From: FEN-1219 sp963744305 | Lineage (GTDB): Bacteria; Pseudomonadota; Gammaproteobacteria; Steroidobacterales; Rariloculaceae | Length of the DNA stretch: 64,000 nucleotides | Direction of reading: 5' to 3' | Assembly (NCBI GenBank): GCA_963744305.1 | Contig: CAVUTF010000040.1 | Span: 1 to 64,000 of the forward strand | Shown: one piece after another, positions 31,408 through 40,089 of the stretch | Layout: each line of letters begins with the position of its first letter | Numbering within the stretch: the stretch's first letter is position 1 | The notes under the pieces: generated by a model | Databases searched by the model: none | What the model was told of the DNA's origin: nothing | What the model saw: only the letters and a program-made list of their open reading frames with translations | Translations under genes and position numbers: made by a program

Positions 31408-32064
31408 ATGGACACGTTCTATTACATCGTAGAGTTCTTCGTCGCGGGTGGCATCTATATGTACCCGATCCTTCTCGTATTCGCGGTCGGCCTCGCGATT
31501 TCGATCGAGCGCTACATCACGCTCACGCGCGTGACCAACAAGAACCAAAAGATGTGGAGCACGCTGCAGCCGATGATCGCGAAAGGCGAGTTTGACCAAG
31601 CTCGCGAGGTTACGAGCAAGGATGACTCGACGATCTCCCGGCTGTTGGGCATGGGCCTGGCCTCGCAAGGAGCCGTGCGCCGCCGCGAGGACATCGAGAT
31701 CGCGATGGAAGAAAGCATGATGGAGATCATTCCGCAGCTCGAGAAGCGCACTCCGTACATCGCGCTGGGCGCCAACGTAGCTACGCTGCTCGGCCTGTTG
31801 GGCACGATCGTCGGCCTGATCCAGGCTTTCACGGCGATCTCGAACGCCAATCCGGCAGAGAAAGCCGACTTGCTGTCGGCGAGCATCTCCGTCGCGATGA
31901 ACACGACCGCGTTCGGTCTGCTGGTCGCGATTCCGTTGCTCGTGGCGCACTCGGTCGTCACGGCCAAGGCCGGGGAGATCGTCGCCAGCTTGGAGATGGC
32001 TTCGGTCAAAGCGTTGACCATGATCTCGAAGACGGCCAAGCGCGCCTACCAGGCAGCGGCGTAA
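31408..32064 (+). CDS. MotA/TolQ/ExbB-type proton channel protein
   Basis: 218 residues from ATG 31408, preceded by AGGGAG; a GTG six bases upstream is a weaker choice. Helix 1 is GGIYMYPILLVFAVGLAISI, and the conserved helix 2-3 core is visible in TPYIALGANVATLLGLLGTI, VGLIQAF, and SVAMNTTAFGLLVAIPLLVA. These proteins form the pentameric stator channel around a TolR/ExbD dimer and use proton flow to move periplasmic partners. It is followed by two TolR-like genes, the arrangement of AglR-AglQ-AglS. Confidence 0.92.
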   Translation: MDTFYYIVEFFVAGGIYMYPILLVFAVGLAISIERYITLTRVTNKNQKMWSTLQPMIAKGEFDQAREVTSKDDSTISRLLGMGLASQGAVRRREDIEIAMEESMMEIIPQLEKRTPYIALGANVATLLGLLGTIVGLIQAFTAISNANPAEKADLLSASISVAMNTTAFGLLVAIPLLVAHSVVTAKAGEIVASLEMASVKALTMISKTAKRAYQAAA

Positions 32065-32068
32065 TTCG

Positions 32069-32608
32069 ATGCGCCAACACCACTACAAGCGCACGAAACC
32101 AGCGCCCGAGCTGGACGTGACCACCTTCATGAACCTCATGGTGGCGCTGGTGCCGTTTCTGCTGATCACGGCCGTGTTCTCACGCATCACGATCGTCGAG
32201 CTCGATCTGCCGAGCACCAATAGCGGCGGCGCGGTCTCGGAACCGGGCTTCAGACCGGAGGTCATCGTTCGCGAAGACGGTATGGAAATCACGAACGGCC
32301 GACAGGTGATTGCGGCGCTCCCGAAGGTGGATGGCGAGTACGACATCGCGACGTTGGCCAATTACATGCTCTCGCTGAAACGTGAGTATCCCGACGCGAG
32401 CGCTGCATCCGTGCTCTTGGAGCCGCAGATTCCCTACGACTATCTGGTCCGGGTGATGGATGTCGTTAGGAGCGCCGAGATCGAGGCCCAGCCGGGGGTG
32501 GTGGATGGGGAACCACAGCTAGTCGCGCTCAGCCAAGAGGCGCAGAGCGAAGGCGGGCTCGTGCGAGTCGCTCTGTTTCCGGACATATCGGTCGGGGAGG
32601 CACCATGA
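32069..32608 (+). CDS. ExbD/TolR-like protein lacking the usual membrane aspartate
   Basis: 179 residues: a short basic cytoplasmic start, one membrane helix (NLMVALVPFLLITAVFSRIT) and a periplasmic domain. The helix start reads ELDVTTFMNLM where ExbD/TolR normally have (I/V)NVTPxxDVM, so the proton-pathway Asp is Asn22 here. It lies four bases after the channel gene and overlaps the second TolR-like gene by four bases. It is probably one arm of a mixed dimer with the next protein. Confidence 0.88.
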   Translation: MRQHHYKRTKPAPELDVTTFMNLMVALVPFLLITAVFSRITIVELDLPSTNSGGAVSEPGFRPEVIVREDGMEITNGRQVIAALPKVDGEYDIATLANYMLSLKREYPDASAASVLLEPQIPYDYLVRVMDVVRSAEIEAQPGVVDGEPQLVALSQEAQSEGGLVRVALFPDISVGEAP

Positions 32609-33108
32609 AGGACTCGCGGCGCATCAGACGGATGCAGCGGAGCCGGCGGCCGCTGGCGACGCTGAGCCTCACGTCGATGATGGACGTGTTCACGATTCTC
32701 GTTTTCTTCTTGCTCGTGAACACCGGCCAGAGCGAGCTATTGCAGTCGCCGAAGGAGCTCACGCTTCCGGAGTCGGTCGTCGAATCGAAGCCGCGCGAAA
32801 CCGTGGTGATATTCGTCAGCGCGGAGGAGGTTCTCGTTCAGGGACAGCCGACGATACGGGTGGCCGACATCATCGCGACGGAAGAGTCGGACATCGAGCC
32901 GATCGCGATGCAGCTCGCCAGTCTGCAGGATCGAGTCATCGGCGTGCGAACGGACGCGGCGTCGCGCAGCACGGAGGTTACGATCCTGGCGGACAAAGCA
33001 ATTCCGTTCGACATCATCAGGAGAATCATGTCCACGTGTACTGGGCAGGGTTACACGCGCATTTCGTTGGCGGTAACCCAGATTGAGCCTGCAAGCACGG
33101 AGGTGTGA
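32605..33108 (+). CDS. ExbD/TolR-like protein with conserved membrane aspartate
   Basis: 167 residues. The membrane helix reads LSLTSMMDVFTILVFFLLVN, retaining the proton-pathway Asp (Asp27), followed by a periplasmic TolR-type domain (VTILADKAIPFDIIRRIM). The ATG overlaps the previous stop (ATGA). It would couple proton flow through the TolQ-like channel to the TonB-like protein encoded next. Confidence 0.9.
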   Translation: MKDSRRIRRMQRSRRPLATLSLTSMMDVFTILVFFLLVNTGQSELLQSPKELTLPESVVESKPRETVVIFVSAEEVLVQGQPTIRVADIIATEESDIEPIAMQLASLQDRVIGVRTDAASRSTEVTILADKAIPFDIIRRIMSTCTGQGYTRISLAVTQIEPASTEV

Positions 33109-33112
33109 GGCC

Positions 33113-34585
33113 GTGAGCAACGTAAGTTCGGCAATGGCGACGGCGGAGCAGCCGCTTCGCGCGCAAATCGATGAGGCCTTGCAGCAACTCGGCGGGCTCG
33201 AGCAGCAGCTCGCCGCGATCGACGGCGAGCTCGCCGATCTTGCGGCGCAACGCGAGCAGTTCGGTCTGGTGGCAGGGGTTTGCGAATCGCTCGAGAAGCT
33301 CGACAGTCTCGGCGCTCCCGGCGTTTTCTGGGGCGAGCTGGTCGACCGGACCAAAATTGCCGAGCACCTCGGCCGGGTTCGACAAAGCGTCGTAGCCTTC
33401 GATCGCCACGTCCAAAGCATCGAAGACAAGCGTCGATCGGTTCTCGGCGGCATCAGACAGGGACGCGACGTCCTCGACATTCTCGACAACGATCTGTTCG
33501 AGGCCGAAGAGGCGGAAGAGCAGCGTCTCAACGAGTGGATCATCGAGCGCGAGCCGAGTCCGGTTCCTTACCGCGCGCAGCAGATGCCGTGGACAAGGGG
33601 CGCCGAGGAGGACCGGCAGTTCCGCAAGCTCTTGGCGCTGACGGTGCTCTACGCCGTTTTGGCCGGTACGGTCACGCAGGTCGTGGATCTGCCTCTCCCG
33701 GACGCAGTGGAAATCGTCGAGGTGCCGGAGCGTTTGGCCCGTTTGATAGAGATCGACCGACAACGATCCGCTCCGCCGCCGCCCATCTCGCAGGAGCTGC
33801 CTTCGGAGCCCGTCCCGGTGGAGCCGCAACCTGCGCCCGAGCAAGTGGTCGCAGAGGCCCCGCCGCTGAATGCGCCCGTAGCCGAGGAGGAAGGCGCACC
33901 GGCTCCCGGGGTCGCGCAGGAGGAGGCGCCTCGGCAGCGCGCACAAGCGGCCGGCATTCTCGCGTTTCGTGAAAGCTTCGCGACGATCGCCACGCGCCAG
34001 CCGTCTGCGCGACTCGGATCGCAGGCACGCATCGGCAACACGGGTGATCCTTCCCGCGGACCCCCGGAGCGGCACATGGTGACCACGCTCGCGCCAGGAT
34101 CGAGCGGCGGCATCAACCTCTCGTCGTTCAGCCGCGAGCTCGGCGGGGACGGCGAGGGCGGCGGGGGCGGCATCGCGGGCGTCGAGGTCGGTCGAGTCGC
34201 AAGCTCGATTGGCGGCGGCGGCGGCGGCTCGGGCGGCACCGGTCCCGGCGGTAACGGCACCGGCGACCGTGCTTCCGGCGGCGGCGCGCTCGCGGGACGG
34301 ACCGACGAAGAGATACAGATCGTGTTCGACCGCTACAAGGCCGCGCTCTATCGTCTCTACAACCGCGAGTTGCGCAACGATCCGACTCTGCGCGGACAAA
34401 TGGTGTTGCGTCTCACGATCGAGCCCGACGGCAGCGTTTCGATGTGCGAGCTGCACGGCACGGATATGAACGCACCCACGCTCTCGGCGCAGGTCGTGGA
34501 ACGCGTCAGAACGTTCGCGTTCGGCGCGAAGGACGTGCAAGCCATCACGATCCTGTATCCGATCGACTTCCTCCCTGCGGCTTGA
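33113..34585 (+). CDS. TonB-like protein with AgmX/PglI-type C-terminal domain
   Basis: The GTG start at 33113 is backed by GGAGG nine bases upstream. Domain order: a cytoplasmic coiled coil (residues about 10-60, LQQLGGLEQQLAAIDGELAD); one membrane helix near residue 165-185 (LLALTVLYAVLAGTVTQVVD); a Pro/Glu-rich span (PPPPISQELPSEPVPVEPQP); a Gly-rich span; and a C-terminal domain with RYKAALYRLYNRELRNDPTL, RGQMVLRLTIEPDGSV and a final ITILYPIDF. That last block matches the AgmX/PglI C-terminal domain of Myxococcus gliding proteins, a relative of the TonB C-terminus. It probably spans the periplasm and delivers motor force to outer-membrane partners. Confidence 0.85.
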   Translation: MSNVSSAMATAEQPLRAQIDEALQQLGGLEQQLAAIDGELADLAAQREQFGLVAGVCESLEKLDSLGAPGVFWGELVDRTKIAEHLGRVRQSVVAFDRHVQSIEDKRRSVLGGIRQGRDVLDILDNDLFEAEEAEEQRLNEWIIEREPSPVPYRAQQMPWTRGAEEDRQFRKLLALTVLYAVLAGTVTQVVDLPLPDAVEIVEVPERLARLIEIDRQRSAPPPPISQELPSEPVPVEPQPAPEQVVAEAPPLNAPVAEEEGAPAPGVAQEEAPRQRAQAAGILAFRESFATIATRQPSARLGSQARIGNTGDPSRGPPERHMVTTLAPGSSGGINLSSFSRELGGDGEGGGGGIAGVEVGRVASSIGGGGGGSGGTGPGGNGTGDRASGGGALAGRTDEEIQIVFDRYKAALYRLYNRELRNDPTLRGQMVLRLTIEPDGSVSMCELHGTDMNAPTLSAQVVERVRTFAFGAKDVQAITILYPIDFLPAA

Positions 34586-34599
34586 GCGAGCAGCTGAAA

Positions 34600-34623
34600 G
34601 CGGCGCGCAGCAATGCGCGCCGC
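34600..34623 (+). other. Perfect hairpin after the motor operon
   Basis: Ten-base arms GCGGCGCGCA and TGCGCGCCGC enclose the loop GCAA (GNRA type), 14 bases after the stop of the TonB-like gene. There is no T-run, so it is not a canonical intrinsic terminator; it could protect the 3' end or assist Rho-dependent termination. Confidence 0.7.
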
Positions 34624-34655
34624 CACACTGCGCCGCTGTTGTCCATAAGCCATGT

Positions 34656-34686
34656 CTTATGTCTGCAACGAGCAGCTTATGTCTGC
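34656..34686 (+). promoter_or_regulatory. 11-bp direct repeat, candidate regulator site
   Basis: CTTATGTCTGC occurs at 34656-34666 and again at 34676-34686, exactly 20 bases apart (about two helical turns, so on one DNA face). An inverted CATAAG lies at 34644-34649. It sits in the AT-richer region upstream of the riboswitch, where the promoter of the surface operon must lie. No clear -35/-10 pair could be assigned. Confidence 0.45.
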
Positions 34687-34744
34687 GAAAAACTTGTGAG
34701 GTGCATCAACCACATTCGCTCGCTGCTTGAGCAATAGTTCGCTC

Positions 34745-34840
34745 CGATTCAGATAAAGGCAAAACCACCAAAAGGTGGTGACGCAAAGTTACCGGTCTAA
34801 AGAGCGACGACGCTCCATGACAGCGGGACCGCCGGAATCG
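34745..34840 (+). promoter_or_regulatory. Class I cyclic-di-GMP riboswitch (GEMM-I)
   Basis: The conserved aptamer elements appear in order: GGCAAAACC, a CCACC/GGTGG stem with AAAA loop, TGACGCAAAG, CCGGTCTAAA, a variable GAGCG/CGCTC stem, ATGACAGCGGG and CCGCCGG. A closing P1 helix is formed by CGATTC (34745-34750) and GAATCG (34835-34840), a perfect match. The position equivalent to the ligand-contacting G20 of the Vibrio Vc2 aptamer is G (34758), which favours c-di-GMP over the cGAMP variant. It lies 71 bases upstream of the giant surface protein gene and should control that operon. Confidence 0.93.
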
Positions 34841-34869
34841 AGCCCGAGCGCCTGGGCTCCCTCGGTCCC
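34825..34869 (+). promoter_or_regulatory. Candidate riboswitch expression platform
   Basis: GGGACCG inside the aptamer's 3' half (34825-34831) is perfectly complementary to CGGTCCC (34863-34869). Between them lies a hairpin GAGCCC (34840-34845)/GGGCTC (34854-34859) that shares a base with the P1 helix. The two folds are mutually exclusive, the expected form of a switch. Only three T follow, so whether the alternative fold terminates transcription or hides the ribosome site is unclear. Confidence 0.55.
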
Positions 34870-34911
34870 TTTGGTGAGTTAGTTACGCACTCGAGGGGAA
34901 AGAGGGTGTTC

Positions 34912-37900
34912 ATGGTTCCAAGGAATGGAATCCGTGTCAGAGCAGGCTGCCGCAAATGGATTGGTATCCTGCTGCTCGCTTTCCCGCTGCTCATACTGAC
35001 CGCCGCCCCGACCCTAGCGGACGATTGCTCCTCCTTCCCGGGAGGCGTGCTCGATGGTGCAACCGGCGCGATCGCTCCGTCCCAGATCAACATCGACAGA
35101 AACTGCACGATCCGGAATTTTCCGGCGTCCAATCCGCTCTCGACGAACTTCAGCTTCTACACGAGCCCCGGCCAAAACCCCGAGCGCTGGCTCATCATCT
35201 TCGACAACGTCGTGCACACGGGCTCGATGGCGTGCAATGCCGTCGCAGGCCACAAGATCTGGTTCGTCAACGGCTCCTCGAGCCGCATCAAGGAACACTG
35301 CCAAAACCTGCTTGATCCCGGTCGAGAAGATCGACAAAGCGAATCCGCCCGGCAGCACCGCGACCGTCGGCGTGCCGTTCACTTACCAGCTCACGATGCC
35401 GATCCTGTTCGATCCGGCGACGGGAACGCGCGATCAACGTGGCCGGCTCGGTCAACGACCTGCACGGCATTACGCTCTGGGACGACTTGAACGCGACCGG
35501 CGTCGCTCTCACGTACGTGAGCCACGTCGCCTACATAAAGGGCACCAACACTCCGGTGCCGCACACCTTCTCGAACGTCGGCGGTTTCCTCACGTTCGAC
35601 AACTTTCCGATCGTGCCCGCGGGCCAGCAGATCGTCGTCGACCTCACCGTCGTGCTCGCCAACAGTCCCGTGAATGCGCCGGGCACGCAGTTCATCAACA
35701 CCGCAAAGTGGGACTTCGGCCGGCTCATCGAGGGCGTGTACTACGAGCCGTTGCCCGGCGAGTGGGGCATCTCGCCGCCGATGACGATCGGCGCGCCGGA
35801 GCTGGTAGTCACGAAAACAGGTCCCGCGACGCTTGGCCGCACGCTGAACCTCGGCGAGTGGGGACAGTTCGCGCTCGACGTGCGCAACACGGGACTCTAC
35901 GAAGCATGGAACGTCACCGTTCGGGATCGTTTCCCCGACGGCCCCACGGGCGGCATGTGCGCGATGACGCCGCAGATTTTGAGCGCCCAAGTGTTCGCGG
36001 CAGACGGCGTCACGCCGGCTCCGGGCAAGGGCCCGCTCATCGCAGGCACCGACTACACGCTGAGCTACACGAGTGCACCGACCTGCGAGCTCACCTTGAC
36101 GATGCTCACGCCGTCGGCCGTCATCGGTCCGAGTCAGCGCTTGATCCTCGCTTACCGGACTCAGCTCGACCCGGATAGCCAGCACGGCGCCACGCTGACG
36201 AACGTCGCGGGAGCACTCCAGTGGTTCAACGGCGCTCCGAGCAATCCGGACCGCCAGCCCTACACTCGCGCGCTGACCGACGGCACGGTCGGTACGCTCG
36301 ACCACGAGGACGCGCACACCGTCACCGTGGCCCTATACGGCTACTTCTTCGAAAAGACAGTCGCGAATCTGACGACGGGCACGAATCCGGCCACTTCGGC
36401 GTCTCCGGGCGACAGGCTGCGCTACACGCTGCGCTTGCAGAGCACCGACGTGCCGCTCGCCGATCTCACGTTCTACGACGATCTCGGCGCACTCAACGCC
36501 ACTGCGGTGTTCGCATCGGGCACGCTCGCTCTCGTGCCGGGGACGCTGCCGCCGGGCGCCGATGCGAGCAACACGAACGCGACCGCGGGCACGAACGGCG
36601 CAGGTGTGCTCGACGTGCGCAATTTGAGCCTGCCGGCGTTCAGCCAGATTTCGTTCCAGTTCGACGTCACGCTCGCGTCGGCCGTCCCCAACGGGACGAT
36701 CGTAGCGAACCAAGCGGACCTATTGAGCACCGTCAAGCTCGCCGACAGCGACGACCCCAACATCAACGGTCAGGCGGATCCCAACGTCGTGGGCGACGAG
36801 GATCCGACGCGAGTTCAGATCACATCGGCGGCGCGCTTCGACGTGAACAAGATCTCGACGGACGTGACGGGTGATCCGAATCTCCTGCTCGCCGGCGAAA
36901 CGCTGCGCTACACGATCACCGTGAAGAACATCGGCACGGACAACTCGGTAGACGCTCAGCTTCGGGACCAAGTGCCGGCAAACACGACCTACGTGGCGGG
37001 CAGCACGAGGCTGAACGGCACGTTGGTGCCGGATGGTCCTGGAGGCCTCGCGCCGCTCAGCAACGGGATATCGATCTACGCGCCGGAGAATCCCACGCCG
37101 GGCGTCATGCGCGCCGATGCCTCCGCGACGTCGAGCAACGTCGCGACGATCGTCTTCGACGTCGTCGTCAACGCGAACGTGATCAACGGCACCGTGATCT
37201 CCAACCAGGGCTTCGTGAGCGCGGTCGCCGCCGGCGTGATCGACCAACCGTCGGACGATCCCGACACGCCGACCGCCGACGACCCGACGCGCGACGTGGT
37301 CGGCACGGTGCCGCTGGTGTTCGCCGAGAAGTCCGTAGTCATCCAGATCGACAACGGCACGGCCGACATCGTCGATCCGGGCGACGTGCTGCGTTACACG
37401 ATCGCGATCCACAACAACGGCGTGCTCGACGTCACCGACGTGATGTTGCGCGACGCCGTGCCGGCGAACACGACCTACGTCGCGGACTCGACGACTCTGA
37501 ACGGCATGCCCCTCGGCCAACCGGATGGCGGCGTAGCGCCGCTCGTGGCCGGCTTCCCGGTGAGCTCCGACGATCTCACGCCGCCGTTACCGGGCGCGGG
37601 CGCAGGGAACCTTGTCGGCCGGCGAGTCCGCGATCGTGCAATTCGATTTGCGCGTGAACGATGGCGTGCCGACCGGCACCCTGATCAGCAATCAAGCGCT
37701 CGTGACGAGCGAGGAGCTGCCGGATCTGCTGACCGACGGCGACGGCAACCCCGCGACCGGGCCCGAGCCGACGATCGTCGTCGTCGGCCCCGCGCAGCAG
37801 CTGCGGATCACGAAGCTTGTCGCCGTCGTCGGCGGCGGCCCGGCGCTCGCCGGTTCGACGCTCGAATACGTGGTCAACGTCGTCAACGTCGCGACCGTGC

Positions 37901-40057
37901 CGGCCTCGTACGTGGAGATCACGGACGACCTCAGCATGCCGATGCCGGGCTACCTCACGTACGTCGACCAGTCGGCGACCATGAACGGATTGACGGCCGG
38001 CGTCGACGTCGTGGGCACCGTGATCACTGCCGACTATTCGGCGGTGAACGGCAACTTGCCGCCGAGCGGGTCGATCGTGCTGCGGTTCAGGGCCGTCCTC
38101 GACGCGAATCTCGCGGTCGGCACGCGGGTCACGAACACGGCCCATGTCAAGTGGAACCAAGATCAGACCGGCGAGCGCGAGCGTGTCGATCGATGTCGGC
38201 GGCATCACCGGGGTCGGCATCCTCAACGGCGCCGCCTGGCACGACGCGAATTTCGACAACGCGCTCGACGTCAACGAGCGCCCGCTCGAGGGCTGGGCTG
38301 TCGAGCTTTATCGAAACGGCGAGCTCGTGCATACCGCGCTCACGGGCGCGAACGGCGTCTATCAGATCGGCGGTGTCGCGCCGAACTACGCGACGATGGA
38401 TCAGTACGAGCTTCGTTTCCGTGCGCCGGGCGCCGGACAAAGCACGGCGATGCTCGGGCGTGCGTACTCGATGACTTTCACGAACGGTCTGCAGCGGATC
38501 AGCGATATCGTCATCGCGTCGGGCAACAATCTGCTGAACCTCGATCTGCCGATCGATCCGAACGGCGTCGTCTACGACTCCATCGCGCGCACGCCGATCG
38601 CCGGCGCGATTCTGACCCTGGAGCAGGGGGGCGCTCCTGTGCCGAGCAGCTGCTTCGATGATCCGGCGCAGCAGAACCAGGTCACTCTTGCGAGCGGCTA
38701 CTACAAGTTCGACACCAACTTCTCCGACCCAAGCTGTCCCAACGGCGGCAGCTACGTCGTCCGCGTGACCGCGCCCACCGCGGCGTATATCGCCGGCTAC
38801 TCCGCCTTGATCCCGCCGACTTCGAACGACTCGACCGCGCCGTTCACGGTGCCCACGTGCCCGGGATCGATAGACGACGTCATCGTCGCGACCGCGGCGC
38901 ATTGCGAAGTGCAGGCTTCGGAGTTCGCGCCTGCTGCGTCGATTCCTGCCGGCGGCGGGACGGCCTACCACGCGCACTTGCTGCTCGACGCAAGCGACGC
39001 GCCGGGCTCGAGCCAGATCTTCAACAACCACATCCCGCTCGATCCCGACTTGAGCGGCGTGGTCGGAATCACGAAGTCGACGAACTTGTTCAACGTGGCG
39101 CGCGGCCAGATGGTGCCGTACACGATCACGGTCAACAGCACGTACGGCGCGACCCTCGCCGACTTGCGGCTCGTGGACCGCTTCCCGGCCGGATTCCACT
39201 ACGTCGAGGGCTCGGCGCGTCTCGACGGCGTGGCTGCCGAGCCGACTACGGTCGGGCGCGAGTTGATCTGGAACTTCGACATCGCTGAGTCGGGCCGGCG
39301 CACCTTGCAGCTGCTCCTCGCCGTTGGCGCAGGCGTCTCCGAGGGCGAGTACGTGAATCGCGCGCAGGTGATCAGCGGGCTGACGGGCAACGCGGTGTCC
39401 GGCGAAGCGTCGGCGACGGTAAGGCTCCTTCCCGACCCGACCTTCGACTGCACGGACGTAGTGGGTAAGGTCTTCGACGATACCAATCGGAACGGCGCGC
39501 AGGACGCGGGCGAGGCCGGCCTGGCCGGCATTCGGTTGGTGACGGCGCGCGGCCTCATTGCCCTGACGGACCAGTACGGTCGATTCCACATCACGTGTGC
39601 GATCACGCCGCGCGAGGGCCGCGGGAGCAACTTCGTCTTGAAGCTCGACGATCGAACCTTGCCGAGCGGGTTCAGGGCGTCGACGGCGCCGGTCCAAGTC
39701 CAGCGCGCGACGCGCGGTAAGACGCTGCGTTTCTCCTTCGGCGCGTCGATCCATCGCGTCGTCGGCCTGGATCTCGCCGATGCGGTGTTCGAGCCGGACA
39801 GCACGGAAATACGCGACCAATGGAAACCGAGGCTGGAGCTGCTGCTTGCGGAGTTGCAACACGCTCCGGCCGTTCTGCGCCTGTCCTATGTCGCGGATCT
39901 GGAGGATCCGGCGCTCGTCGAGAGGCGAGTCGAATCCGTCAAGCGGCAGATCGAGGACGCCTGGATGAAGCTCGACTGCTGCTACCGGCTAGAGATCGAA
40001 CCGGACGTGTTCTGGCGACTCGGCGGTCCGCCCGACGCACCGAGCGCAAGCAGGTGA
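34912..40057 (+). CDS. Giant secreted DUF11/SdrD-like repeat protein with C-terminal OmpA-like domain (frameshifted)
   Basis: ATG 34912 follows AGAGGG; the leader ILLLAFPLLILTAAPTLADD is a signal peptide. Of about 1,715 residues, most are DUF11-type Ig-like repeats marked by ETLRYTITVKNIG, GDVLRYTIAIHNNGVLD, VPANTTYVAGSTRLNG and similar units, then SdrD/Cna-B-like modules (GAAWHDANFDNALDVNERPL, GKVFDDTNRNGAQDAGEAGL). The last 100 residues resemble OmpA (VFEPDSTEIRDQWKPRLELL). Frame changes lie near 35320, 35430, 37605 and 38160; the remaining frame is open for over 700 codons. It is probably a long adhesin-like surface protein, first in a c-di-GMP-riboswitch operon. Confidence 0.85.
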
Positions 40058-40089
40058 GCAGCATGATCAAGCAGGTGAGCAGCATGATA
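40048..40089 (+). repeat. 21-bp tandem duplication carrying ribosome site and start codon
   Basis: Two adjacent 21-base copies (40048-40068 and 40069-40089), differing only in the final base, each contain AGGTGAG, a six-base gap and ATG. The copies are in frame, so the OmpA-type gene has two equivalent starts at 40063 and 40084. The stop of the upstream gene lies in the first copy. Confidence 0.92.

Noticed and set aside
33026..34540. 504-codon minus-strand frame
   Set aside because: It is a mirror of the TonB-like gene; composition is Arg/Ala-rich and it has no ribosome site.
34600..34623. Hairpin as an intrinsic terminator of the motor operon
   Set aside because: The stem is perfect but no T-run follows, so I list it only as a hairpin.
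34745..34840. cGAMP (GEMM-Ib) riboswitch
   Set aside because: The G20-equivalent base at 34758 is G; the cGAMP variants carry A there.
38147..39862. 571-codon open frame on the minus strand
   Set aside because: It is antisense to the giant DUF11 protein, rich in Arg/His/Val without domain features, and exists only because of GC-rich codon bias.
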